Assembly (NCBI GenBank): GCA_027676805.1
Contig: JAQENU010000004.1
Span: forward strand, 62,001-126,000
Source of the DNA: Coprobacillaceae bacterium UN01-12pH3A
GTDB lineage: Bacteria; Bacillota_I; Bacilli_A; Erysipelotrichales; Coprobacillaceae
Length of the DNA stretch: 64,000 bases
Reading direction: 5' to 3'
Part shown: positions 26,384 to 33,509 of the stretch, piece after piece
Numbering within the stretch: position 1 is the first letter of the stretch
How the letters are laid out: every line of letters begins with the position of its first letter
Program-made: the position numbers and the translations under genes
The notes under the pieces: generated by a model
Told to the model about the DNA's origin: nothing
Seen by the model: only the letters and a program-made list of their open reading frames with translations
Databases searched by the model: none

Positions 26384-29062
26384 TTACAGCAGTTCACCAT
26401 ATTTTTGAATATATTGTTTTTTTATGATGGTTGTTAGTAAAACATAGCCGATAATGATAAACAGTAACCCGACATAATAGATTACCGGAAGTGGTGAAAG
26501 ACCAAGCTTAGCTCCTATAAAAGTGTATGGGATAACAGTCAGAACCAAGATTCCAGATAGCGTAAAGAGGGTTAACGGTTTTGAAGCACGGCTTTGAATG
26601 AATGGCAGTTTAGGTGTGCGGATCATGTGAATGATTAAGGTTTGGCTCCACATCGATTCAACAAACCAGCCTGTCTGAAACAATGAAACAAATATAATCT
26701 GCATAGCTGGATCTTTTAATTGATGAAACAGACCGCCACAAATCATCGGACAAATCAGAAAATACATGAAGATAAAGGTGATGATATCAAAGATAGAACT
26801 AGCCGGTCCGATCCATACCATGAATCTTCCGATTGAAGAAGCATTCCAAGGTCTTGGCACAAGCAAGTAATCTTCATCAACATGATCCCAAGGCACTGCA
26901 ATACATGTAATATTATAGATAAGATTCAGTAATAGAAGCTGAACCGAAGCCATAGGCAGGAATGGAAGAAAGGCACTGGCAGCCAATACTGAAAAGACGT
27001 TGCCGAAATTAGACGAAGCAGTCATTTTAATATATTTAATCATGTTGGCATAAATCTTTCTTCCTTCAATAATCCCGTCTTCTAATACCATCAAGTCTTT
27101 TTCTAAAAGGATAATATCTGCACTTTCTTTGGCAATATCGACCGCTGTATCTACTGAAATACCTACGTCTGAAACTTTCATTGCGGAAGCATCATTGATG
27201 CCATCGCCCATATATCCTACAACATGTCCATTATTTTTTAGAAGGTTAACAATTCTTGCTTTTTGTGCAGGCGAAAGCTTAGCGAAGACAGTCGTGATTT
27301 CTGCTTCCTGAGATAGCTGACTGTCGTCCATTTTGTCAATATCGCTGCCTAACAGGAGATGATCTGCTTTCAATCCTACTTGACCGCAGACACTTTTAGT
27401 TACTTTTTCATTATCACCGGTCAGTATCTTCGTTGACACTCCATAGTTTTGCAATGCTTGGATTGCTTGTGCAGTCGTTTCTTTTGGCGGATCCAGGAAA
27501 GCCAAGTATCCCATTAATACCATGTCTTGTTCATCTTTGACGGAGAATTCTCCAACCGGCATTGGATTTGTTTTTTGAGCTAAGGCAATCACTCGCAGTC
27601 CCTGTTGATTCAATTCCTCAGCAATATGCTCAATCATGGTTTTAAGTGTCTCATTTAAAGGCTGAATTTCTCCCTGATATTCCACGTAAGCACAGATTTT
27701 AAGCATTTCCTCAACTGCTCCTTTGGTAATCATCTGTGTTTTTTTGTTTTTATCTTCAATGACAACACTCATGCGACGTCGTTCAAAATCAAAAGGAATC
27801 TCATCAATCTTATGATACTCCTCTTTATTGAAGCTAACCTCCATATTTTCTTGTGCGAACTGAATGATAGCCAGATCGATTAAGTTTTTTAATCCGGTCT
27901 GATAATAGCTGTTTAGAAAAGCATGGCGCAATACTCTGGTGTTCTCATTACCGGTAATATCTAAATGATATTCCAATACGACTTTATCTTGGGTAAGCGT
28001 ACCGGTTTTATCTGTGCATAAAATATCCATTGCGCCAAGATTTTGAATGGAATTCATATTTTTAACAATCACTTTTTTGTGGGACATCGCTACTGCCCCT
28101 TTGGCTAATCCGGTTGTTACAATCATTGGCAGCATTTCCGGAGTTAATCCCACCGCGACAGAAATAGCAAACAAACCGGCATCCATCCAATCGCCTTTAG
28201 TCCAGCCGTTGATGAAGAAAACAATCGGAACCATTACCAGCATGAAACGAATCAAGACCCATGATACTGAATTAACGCCTTTTTCAAAGCTGCTTTTTGG
28301 TGGCTTTTCGTTTAGTGTTTTCGCAATCGTTCCTAAAGCCGTATGATTTCCTGTCGCTAACACGATACCAACCGCACTTCCGCTGATTACATTGCTGCCC
28401 ATAAAGGCCAACTGGGGATGTGAAAATAAATCATCATCATGTTGATCGGTGCAATATTTTTCTACCGGTTCACTTTCACCGGTCAATGCAGACTGACTGA
28501 TAAATAAATCTTTTGCTGATAAAATGCGCAGATCAGCCGGAATCATATCCCCGGCAGAAAGATGCACGATGTCCCCTGCGACTACCTCTTCTAATAAAAT
28601 CTCCTTTTTACCAACAGATTCACGTTCTACGCAAGTCGTTGTCATAATCATTTTTGAAAGCTTGGCGGCAGCAGTCCCGCTTCGGCTTTCCTGAACGAAA
28701 CGCAATATACCGGAAATCAATACGAGAACAGATATAATAATGACTGTGGTAGGATCTTTATCCAAAGGATCCGCTAAGATGACATCTGTAAATAAAGAAA
28801 CTGTTGCTAAGATGAGTAAAATAGCTGAAAAAGGATCTGCAAACGCTAAAAACAGTTGCTTATAAAGCGGATTTCTTTTTTGATGGTCAATAATATTTTT
28901 ACCATCTCTTTCTTGTTTTTCTTCTACTGTTTGAATAGTAAGTCCATGCATTGAACTTTCTAATTGATCAAATAGTGCATTTACCGGCATATTCGCTAAT
29001 CCCAGTAATTTTTTTGTTTCTAGCTCCTGCTGAGTAAATAATTTATTGTTTGTTAATTTCAT
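26384..29062 (-). CDS. mgtA: Mg2+-importing P-type ATPase
   Basis: 892 residues of the P3B (MgtA/MgtB) class. Visible motifs: [31 protein letters not shown] (phosphorylated Asp), [12 protein letters not shown] (hinge) and [16 protein letters not shown] in M4, which is specific to MgtA-type pumps. It brings Mg2+ into the cell. The start is ATG 29062 with AAAGGAGGTAC; an upstream in-frame ATG lies before that site. It is controlled by an M-box riboswitch and a long composite leader (29063-29570), so it is expressed at low Mg2+. It stands alone, with terminators on both sides. Confidence 0.96.
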   Translation of the reverse strand: MKLTNNKLFTQQELETKKLLGLANMPVNALFDQLESSMHGLTIQTVEEKQERDGKNIIDHQKRNPLYKQLFLAFADPFSAILLILATVSLFTDVILADPLDKDPTTVIIISVLVLISGILRFVQESRSGTAAAKLSKMIMTTTCVERESVGKKEILLEEVVAGDIVHLSAGDMIPADLRILSAKDLFISQSALTGESEPVEKYCTDQHDDDLFSHPQLAFMGSNVISGSAVGIVLATGNHTALGTIAKTLNEKPPKSSFEKGVNSVSWVLIRFMLVMVPIVFFINGWTKGDWMDAGLFAISVAVGLTPEMLPMIVTTGLAKGAVAMSHKKVIVKNMNSIQNLGAMDILCTDKTGTLTQDKVVLEYHLDITGNENTRVLRHAFLNSYYQTGLKNLIDLAIIQFAQENMEVSFNKEEYHKIDEIPFDFERRRMSVVIEDKNKKTQMITKGAVEEMLKICAYVEYQGEIQPLNETLKTMIEHIAEELNQQGLRVIALAQKTNPMPVGEFSVKDEQDMVLMGYLAFLDPPKETTAQAIQALQNYGVSTKILTGDNEKVTKSVCGQVGLKADHLLLGSDIDKMDDSQLSQEAEITTVFAKLSPAQKARIVNLLKNNGHVVGYMGDGINDASAMKVSDVGISVDTAVDIAKESADIILLEKDLMVLEDGIIEGRKIYANMIKYIKMTASSNFGNVFSVLAASAFLPFLPMASVQLLLLNLIYNITCIAVPWDHVDEDYLLVPRPWNASSIGRFMVWIGPASSIFDIITFIFMYFLICPMICGGLFHQLKDPAMQIIFVSLFQTGWFVESMWSQTLIIHMIRTPKLPFIQSRASKPLTLFTLSGILVLTVIPYTFIGAKLGLSPLPVIYYVGLLFIIIGYVLLTTIIKKQYIQKYGELL

Positions 29063-29088
29063 TTTTGTACCTCCTTTGTTTTTAGATA

Positions 29089-29179
29089 GGCACAAAATTA
29101 AGAACTTCTATTAAATTGTAAGTGAGAAAAGTGGATTTAAATCCGTTTTTCTCGAGACTCGCTCTTTTGATTTTGTGCC
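29089..29179 (-). other. Stem-loop array enclosing the 30-aa leader ORF
   Basis: A 10-nt perfect inverted repeat GGCACAAAAT (29089-29098) / ATTTTGTGCC (29170-29179) would form a long-range stem around most of the small ORF. Inside it lies a hairpin GAGAAAA (29124-29130) / TTTTCTC (29147-29153) around the 12-bp palindrome GGATTTAAATCC (29133-29144). The outer arm ends 11 bases before the mgtA Shine-Dalgarno site. Confidence 0.6.
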
Positions 29180-29203
29180 GCTGCTACTGGAATCTAAATC
29201 CAT
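29111..29203 (-). CDS. 30-residue leader ORF upstream of mgtA
   Basis: ATG 29203 follows AAAGGAGGTGGG with 8-nt spacing after AGGAGG, as good as the mgtA site itself. It encodes 30 residues, starting MDLDSSSSGTKSKERVSRKT and ending with NPLFSLTI, then TAA. The peptide is hydrophilic and serine/lysine-rich, with no signal or membrane segment. It stops 48 bases before the mgtA start and lies after the M-box and both terminators. A role as regulatory leader peptide is inferred from position. It resembles no peptide I know, including enterobacterial MgtL. Confidence 0.5.
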   Translation of the reverse strand: MDLDSSSSGTKSKERVSRKTDLNPLFSLTI

Positions 29204-29236
29204 TTTTCCCACCTCCTTTATTATAAATTGGGCATA

Positions 29237-29271
29237 ATAAAAACCCGTCCGCACAAATGGCAGACGGGTTT
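29237..29271 (-). terminator. Second leader terminator before mgtA
   Basis: On the minus strand AAACCCGTC (29271-29263) pairs with GACGGGTTT (29249-29241), loop about 13, followed by TTTTTATTAT. A second conditional or constitutive stop beyond the M-box terminator. Confidence 0.75.
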
Positions 29272-29274
29272 AGA

Positions 29275-29342
29275 CATGCTTAAAACAAGCATGATGAAAA
29301 CATCTGCCAATCTTTACAACTTCGATACTCGTCCATCATGCT
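29275..29342 (-). promoter_or_regulatory. Competing hairpins around the 19-aa ORF start
   Basis: Segment B, AGCATGATG on plus (29288-29296), can pair with CATCATGCT (29334-29342), which holds the start codons of the 19-aa ORF. The overlapping stretch AAGCATG (29287-29293) can pair instead with CATGCTT (29275-29281). The two pairings exclude each other and lie just before the second terminator, as in attenuators. Confidence 0.5.
29280..29339 (-). CDS. 19-residue leader ORF between the two mgtA leader terminators
   Basis: ATG 29339 (with a second ATG next to it) is preceded by AAAGGAGATGAGC, with 6 nt between GGAG and the start. It encodes MMDEYRSCKDWQMFSSCLF and stops at TAA 29282-29280. It lies directly after the M-box terminator and ends just before the second terminator; its start codons are inside a 9-bp inverted repeat. 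No similarity to MgtL is seen, except in position and size. Confidence 0.45.
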   Translation of the reverse strand: MMDEYRSCKDWQMFSSCLF

Positions 29343-29360
29343 CATCTCCTTTCAATAAAA

Positions 29361-29390
29361 AAACCATGGAAGCCAACGGTCCATGGAAAA
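29361..29390 (-). terminator. M-box expression-platform terminator
   Basis: CCATGG (29364-29369) / CCATGG (29381-29386) with flanking A/T pairs, then T7 on the minus strand. It lies 14 bases after the 3' side of the M-box P1 stem, the expected place for the Mg2+-dependent terminator. Confidence 0.8.
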
Positions 29391-29399
29391 TGTTCTTTC

Positions 29400-29570
29400 T
29401 TTTAGTACCGTTCAAGCTTTAGCTTTGCAGGGCGATGAAACTGCATTATGCTATACCTTGACGATATAACCTGTTCAAACCAACTCATGATGTCTCCATC
29501 ATTTCGCGGCAGCAGTCCGTATCCCTGTAGGAGCCTCACCTACCAGATTATTTTATTTCTTACACTAAAA
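29400..29570 (-). ncRNA. M-box (ykoK) magnesium riboswitch
   Basis: On the minus strand the conserved core GGTAGGTGAGGCTCCTAC, then GGGATACGGACTGCTGCCGC and GATGGAGACATCATGAG, is the hallmark of the M-box aptamer. P1 is formed by TTTTAGT (29570-29564) and ACTAAAA (29406-29400). At high Mg2+ the compact fold should let the terminator at 29361-29390 form and shut off mgtA. Confidence 0.93.
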
Positions 29571-29597
29571 TTATATGACGTATAAAATTTTTGTCAA
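29570..29597 (-). promoter_or_regulatory. mgtA promoter
   Basis: Near-consensus sigma-A promoter on the minus strand: -35 TTGACA (29597-29592), 16-bp spacer, -10 TATAAT (29575-29570). The start near 29563 gives a leader of about 500 nt. From here to 29804 the sequence is A/T-rich with no feature except the upstream region of the next gene. Confidence 0.85.
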
Positions 29598-29804
29598 CCA
29601 CTAAATACAAATTATAGTTTATGCCATCCTTAAAGACGACTGTAATCGCATATTCTATCTAAGATGGAAAACATGAGGATAGAAGTTTGTTTTCCAATAA
29701 AAAAATAAAACCGAGCTAAAAGAAATTAATTCACTCAGGTTTGCCGCTTTAAATTTATTATGTATTCTAAACATGCTATGATGTAGATAGAAAGGAGGGG
29801 AACC

Positions 29805-30410
29805 ATGAAAAATAGATTTCATCGGTATCGTAAGCTTCTCCTCATTGGTCTTGTCATTATCTTAGGTGTTATACTGTTGCCAAAATTAAAGCCTGAGCAG
29901 AAATGGGAATACCCGCCTGCGGTGATGAATAAATCAGATAATTATTTTGACTACCAGTCGGGATTAGAGTGTTCAGGCTATTCTTCTGCCTATATACTGC
30001 GTTTTTTTGGACAAGAGGCTGATGGGAAGCGTTTATATGAGAATTTCCCAGGAAAAATTCCTCAAGGAGCCACTCCGGATGGAATTGTTACTTTTTTTCG
30101 TACACAAGGATATTCAATTGAATTTAAAAAGAATGCCAGTATTGAAGAATTAAAACATGATATTAGTTTAGGCGTACCTGTCATTTCTTTTATTCGTGTC
30201 AACATGGAAGAACCCTATACGCACTATGTGCCTATTATCGGCTATGATGAAGATTATTTTTATTTTGCAGAGAGCTTACCCTATATGGCAAACTGTCAAG
30301 ATGAAAATCTTCCATATAATCGTAAGACTCCCATAGAAGAATATAAAAATTTGTGCAGAAATGTACAAGGCATGTATCAGTGCCCCTATTTTGTAATTTC
30401 TAAGCAATGA
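29805..30410 (+). CDS. C39-like (papain-fold) cysteine peptidase, membrane anchored
   Basis: 201 residues. An N-terminal signal anchor (about 10-26) is followed by a C39_2-type domain: QSGLECSGYSSAYILRFFG with the catalytic Cys in the position of QxxxxCGPxS, PVISFIRVNMEEPYTHYVPIIGYDED with the catalytic His, and an Asp/Glu in YFYFAES. The glycine-proline after Cys is changed to SGY. Probably an extracytoplasmic peptidase of unknown target. AAAGGAGGGGAACC precedes the ATG. It has a terminator shared with the recombinase gene. Confidence 0.8.
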   Translation: MKNRFHRYRKLLLIGLVIILGVILLPKLKPEQKWEYPPAVMNKSDNYFDYQSGLECSGYSSAYILRFFGQEADGKRLYENFPGKIPQGATPDGIVTFFRTQGYSIEFKKNASIEELKHDISLGVPVISFIRVNMEEPYTHYVPIIGYDEDYFYFAESLPYMANCQDENLPYNRKTPIEEYKNLCRNVQGMYQCPYFVISKQ

Positions 30411-30448
30411 AAAATATCTGGAAACCTATATATTTCCAGATATTTTTT
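30411..30448. terminator. Bidirectional terminator
   Basis: 14-bp stem AAAATATCTGGAAA (30411-30424) / TTTCCAGATATTTT (30433-30446) between two convergent genes. Confidence 0.88.
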
Positions 30449-31352
30449 ATAAAGGAATGCGATTACGTGGATTTCGCTGCATTAAGATTTCACGTTGTTT
30501 GTTGGATGTTACATGCGTATAGATTTGAGTTGTAGTAATGGAACTATGTCCTAAGATTCGCTGGATATAACGAATATCAACATCTTCTTCCAGTAATTGT
30601 GTCGCAAATGTATGTCGCAGCATATGAGGGGTAATATGCTGATTTAATTTCAATACACGTTCATAATGCTTTAAAATGAATCTCACTGATTGTTCAGATA
30701 AACGATTCCCGTTTCGATTAATAAAAAAGAAGATCGAATCATCAATCTGATCTTGAAATAAACACGCATACTCTTTTAATATCCGCAATACTTTGTAATT
30801 GCCAATATAAAGGTTTCTTTCCTTTGCTCCTTTTCCATAGATCAATAGCTGACCTTGTTCAAGATTGATTTCTTCCTTTTTTATATTGCATAATTCGGAA
30901 ACTCTTAATCCGGTAGAAAAAAGCAGTTCAATCACAGCGGCATTACGTGTAGATGTTTTTATTTCATAAGGGGAACGGCTTTGGTGAATATCATCATAAG
31001 CCTTTTTTAAGATCATGGTCATATATTGAAGATCTACTGTACGGGGAAGCAGCAGAGGTTCTTTATATTTGAAACGAATTTTATTAAAGGGATTATACTC
31101 AATATAGTCATCTAACTCTAAATAATTAAAAAAAGCCTTTAGACTGGCGATTTTTCTTTTGATTGTCCTTGGCTTTGAATAGAGTCTGGATAAATAACCA
31201 ATATAATCATTCAGTAATTCCCTAGAGCATTCTCTATCCTGACTATAGGTTAAGAACTGCTTTAGATCAATCGAATACGCTTTAATGGTTTTCGTGTTTA
31301 AATTTTTTTGTAATCGACATTCATTTAGATAGGTCTCTAATCTCTCTTTCAT
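30447..31352 (-). CDS. Tyrosine recombinase (XerC/XerD-like)
   Basis: 301 residues. An N-terminal SAM-like core-binding domain (about 1-90) and a catalytic domain (about 105-295) contain GLRVSELCNI (first Arg), HMLRHTFATQL (His-x-x-Arg), LGHSSITTT (His) and IYTHV (nucleophilic Tyr). Size and short N-terminus match Xer-type chromosome dimer recombinases rather than phage integrases; no att repeats or phage genes lie nearby. It may be one of the cell's Xer proteins or an orphan integrase-like gene. GGAGGAATAAAG precedes the ATG. Confidence 0.9.
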   Translation of the reverse strand: MKERLETYLNECRLQKNLNTKTIKAYSIDLKQFLTYSQDRECSRELLNDYIGYLSRLYSKPRTIKRKIASLKAFFNYLELDDYIEYNPFNKIRFKYKEPLLLPRTVDLQYMTMILKKAYDDIHQSRSPYEIKTSTRNAAVIELLFSTGLRVSELCNIKKEEINLEQGQLLIYGKGAKERNLYIGNYKVLRILKEYACLFQDQIDDSIFFFINRNGNRLSEQSVRFILKHYERVLKLNQHITPHMLRHTFATQLLEEDVDIRYIQRILGHSSITTTQIYTHVTSNKQREILMQRNPRNRIPL

Positions 31353-31480
31353 CTTTATTCCTCCATTTATACCTGTACTAAATGGTAATGTAACAAGGAT
31401 GATTAGTAAAGTAATTGTGATTGCCAGTATATCGTTATTTACTAAAATAAATAGAAAGGGCGGTACGATATCAGGAAAAT

Positions 31481-32239
31481 TTATAAATAGTCGTTAATAT
31501 CGTATTGCTGTACTACTTTTTTACCTAGCAGGGTAATCGCCTGCACAGGACACTGATTGATACAGCGATAACACAAGGTACATCGATCTTTAGATACAGC
31601 TTTGCCATTTGTTATATCCATATTTTTCATAGGACATAACGCTGCACATTGTCCGCAGCCAATACAACGACCTGCGCTAACTTTTATCTTATTTGAATAA
31701 TGTTTTGTTTTCGTATAGAAATATAATCGCTGTCCAAATAGCCCGGCAAGATGGGGCAATAAACCAATCCCCTCCTGAGATGGACGACCGTTTTGAAAAT
31801 CATGAGCCGCTTGTATTATTTTCTTTTCTGCTTCCAGAATTAAGGCTTTATTTTTTTTAGATGAACGCTTTAAGACTTTTTCATCAGCAATACTATCCGG
31901 CATTTTTAAATGCAGTCCACCGATAATATGAGCCCCATGTTTCTTTAATAAACGCGCGAGGATTCCGGCTCCATCCCCACTAAAAAGGCCCATTGTAGCT
32001 ATAATAAAAATTTCTTTATTTTTCCATATATCTGCGTTCTTCAAAATAAAATCTTTTAATATTTTAGGTATATTACTGTATTGAACAGGATAAGCGATGA
32101 TGATTTGAGTATGGTGTTTAATTTGTTCTATCGTTTTGTTATCTTCAATTGAAAATACTTGAATATCTTTAAATTCTTTTAAGAATCGTTCTAAACAATA
32201 TTTTGAATTCCCTGTTCCACTAAAATATAAACCAACCAT
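31481..32239 (-). CDS. EFR1-family flavodoxin/ferredoxin protein
   Basis: 252 residues. N-terminal flavodoxin-like domain (YFSGTGNSKY binds FMN phosphate; IIIAYPVQYSNIP) and C-terminal 2x[4Fe-4S] ferredoxin domain with CIGCGQCAALCP and CTLCYRCINQCP. This fusion is the EFR1 family, found in anaerobes as an electron carrier of unknown partner. GAAAGGGG precedes the ATG. It lies between tRNA-Thr and the recombinase and appears independent. Confidence 0.92.
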   Translation of the reverse strand: MVGLYFSGTGNSKYCLERFLKEFKDIQVFSIEDNKTIEQIKHHTQIIIAYPVQYSNIPKILKDFILKNADIWKNKEIFIIATMGLFSGDGAGILARLLKKHGAHIIGGLHLKMPDSIADEKVLKRSSKKNKALILEAEKKIIQAAHDFQNGRPSQEGIGLLPHLAGLFGQRLYFYTKTKHYSNKIKVSAGRCIGCGQCAALCPMKNMDITNGKAVSKDRCTLCYRCINQCPVQAITLLGKKVVQQYDINDYL

Positions 32240-32265
32240 CTTTATTCCCCTTTCAATTATAAGAA

Positions 32266-32290
32266 AAGGACCACCAAGTGATCCTTTAAT
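32266..32290 (-). terminator. Intrinsic terminator after tRNA-Thr
   Basis: AAAGGA-CAC-loop-GTG-TCCTTT hairpin (32266-32288) with T-run on the minus strand, just 3' of the tRNA. Confidence 0.75.
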
Positions 32291-32297
32291 TCTCTTA

Positions 32298-32373
32298 TGG
32301 TGCCGACAACTGGAATCGAACCAGCAGCCTATCCATTACGAGTGGATTGCTCTACCGTTGGAGCTATGTCGGC
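32298..32373 (-). tRNA. tRNA-Thr (CGT anticodon)
   Basis: A complete cloverleaf on the minus strand: acceptor GCCGACA / TGTCGGC, D-arm AGCTCCAACGGTAGAGC, anticodon stem ATCCA/TGGAT with loop CTCGTAA (anticodon CGT), T-loop TTCGATT and encoded CCA. A consensus -10 (TATAAT, 32395-32390) lies just upstream. Confidence 0.96.
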
Positions 32374-32537
32374 AATGAATACATAAAATATTATACATCA
32401 AAGAAAGTAAAGAGAAAAGAGTCAAAGTTAAATAAATTATAAAAAGAAATATCTTTTTATTTTGCACCTTTGTTCTTTTGATAATGATAAAGATAAACCT
32501 GTTTTCAAAAATAGTAAATAGAATCCGTATACTGACA

Positions 32538-32566
32538 TTGTGATTAGATAAATGCCATGTTACAAT
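32538..32566 (+). promoter_or_regulatory. Promoter of the RpiR-type regulator
   Basis: -35 TTGTGA (32538-32543), 17-bp spacer, -10 TACAAT (32561-32566). The rest of 32374-32600 is A/T-rich with no other feature. Confidence 0.5.
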
Positions 32567-32600
32567 TTGTAAGGGTATACAATTTGAGAGGGGCAGAGTG

Positions 32601-33395
32601 ATGACAAATTATATGGGAACTGTATTCAAGTTAATCAATAGTTGTAATACACAAGTAGCTAATAATAATGATTACAATATCGCAAGAACGGTACTATCTT
32701 ATGTAAATGATTTAGAGGTGGTATCATTAGAAGAGTTAGCCAATCAAGCAAACATATCACAGGCAAGTGTTAGTCGCTTTATTAAAAAGATGGGATTTAA
32801 GTCTTATCAGGACTTTAGAGAATCATTTCAAAAGGCCTTCTTGGAAATAAAATTAAATCGTAAACTGGCAAATGTGACGCAGTATCCCCATCGTTCGGTA
32901 GAAAAGATGGCTGATCAGGTTCATCAAGAAGCGATAGATAATTTAATGAAAACAAGAGAAATTGTTCCAACACATTTATTGCTTTACATAATTAAAATCA
33001 TGAAGGAAGCGAGTTCAGTGAGCTTTTACGGAGATGACCATGCCTTGTCAATTTTCTACACCTTACAATTAGATTTATTAGCGAATGGAACGCCTGCCTA
33101 TTTATTTAAAATCACAGATGTGCAAGGGCTGCATATGCAGTTCATAGATCAACATGCCGTGGTAATGTTTTTTAATGTATATAGTGGTTTTTTCAGTATC
33201 GAGCAAAAGGAAATACTGGAAGTAGCTAAAAAGAACGGAGCTAAAATTATTGTATTTACTCAAGATGAACTGGAGAGTGATGCTTTATTTGATCTGATTG
33301 TTTACTATGGTCAAAGTAAAAGCTTGAATACAGGCTATTATTCTTTGTTGTATATAAGTCGCATTTTATCTGAGTTATTTTACTATGAGACGTAG
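32601..33395 (+). CDS. RpiR-family transcriptional regulator (HTH + SIS)
   Basis: 264 residues. N-terminal RpiR helix-turn-helix (about 15-85: EELANQANISQASVSRFIKK, then MGFKSYQDFRESF) and a C-terminal SIS-like sugar-phosphate-binding domain (about 115-250). The SIS part is divergent: the usual serine-rich GxGxS phosphate loop reads VSFYGDDHA. ATG 32601 follows GAGGGGCAGAGTG; a GTG just before it is also possible. It lies directly upstream of the large exported esterase/MBL gene in the same direction, but a strong terminator separates them; it may still regulate that gene. Confidence 0.88.
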   Translation: MTNYMGTVFKLINSCNTQVANNNDYNIARTVLSYVNDLEVVSLEELANQANISQASVSRFIKKMGFKSYQDFRESFQKAFLEIKLNRKLANVTQYPHRSVEKMADQVHQEAIDNLMKTREIVPTHLLLYIIKIMKEASSVSFYGDDHALSIFYTLQLDLLANGTPAYLFKITDVQGLHMQFIDQHAVVMFFNVYSGFFSIEQKEILEVAKKNGAKIIVFTQDELESDALFDLIVYYGQSKSLNTGYYSLLYISRILSELFYYET

Positions 33396-33424
33396 CTTTC
33401 ATTTTATGAAAGCTGCTTTTTTTT
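33394..33424 (+). terminator. Intrinsic terminator after the RpiR gene
   Basis: AGCTTTCAT (33394-33402), loop TTT, ATGAAAGCT (33406-33414), then a T-run. Confidence 0.85.
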
Positions 33425-33509
33425 ATTTGATAAAGCTTTCTGTTTTAAATATGGAATAATATGTGAAATCGTTATATTTTTAAAGTATAGATGAAGAAAG
33501 GAGAACAAC

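Noticed and set aside
29221..29277. 18-codon ORF with a CHLCG motif over the second mgtA leader terminator
   Set aside because: No ribosome binding site, and its sequence is dictated by the terminator stem.
30447..31352. Tyrosine recombinase as marker of a mobile element
   Set aside because: No phage or conjugation genes, no direct repeats flanking tRNA-Thr, and the protein looks like a Xer-type enzyme.
32298..32373. tRNA-Thr as an integration site
   Set aside because: I found no second copy of the tRNA 3' end in the window.
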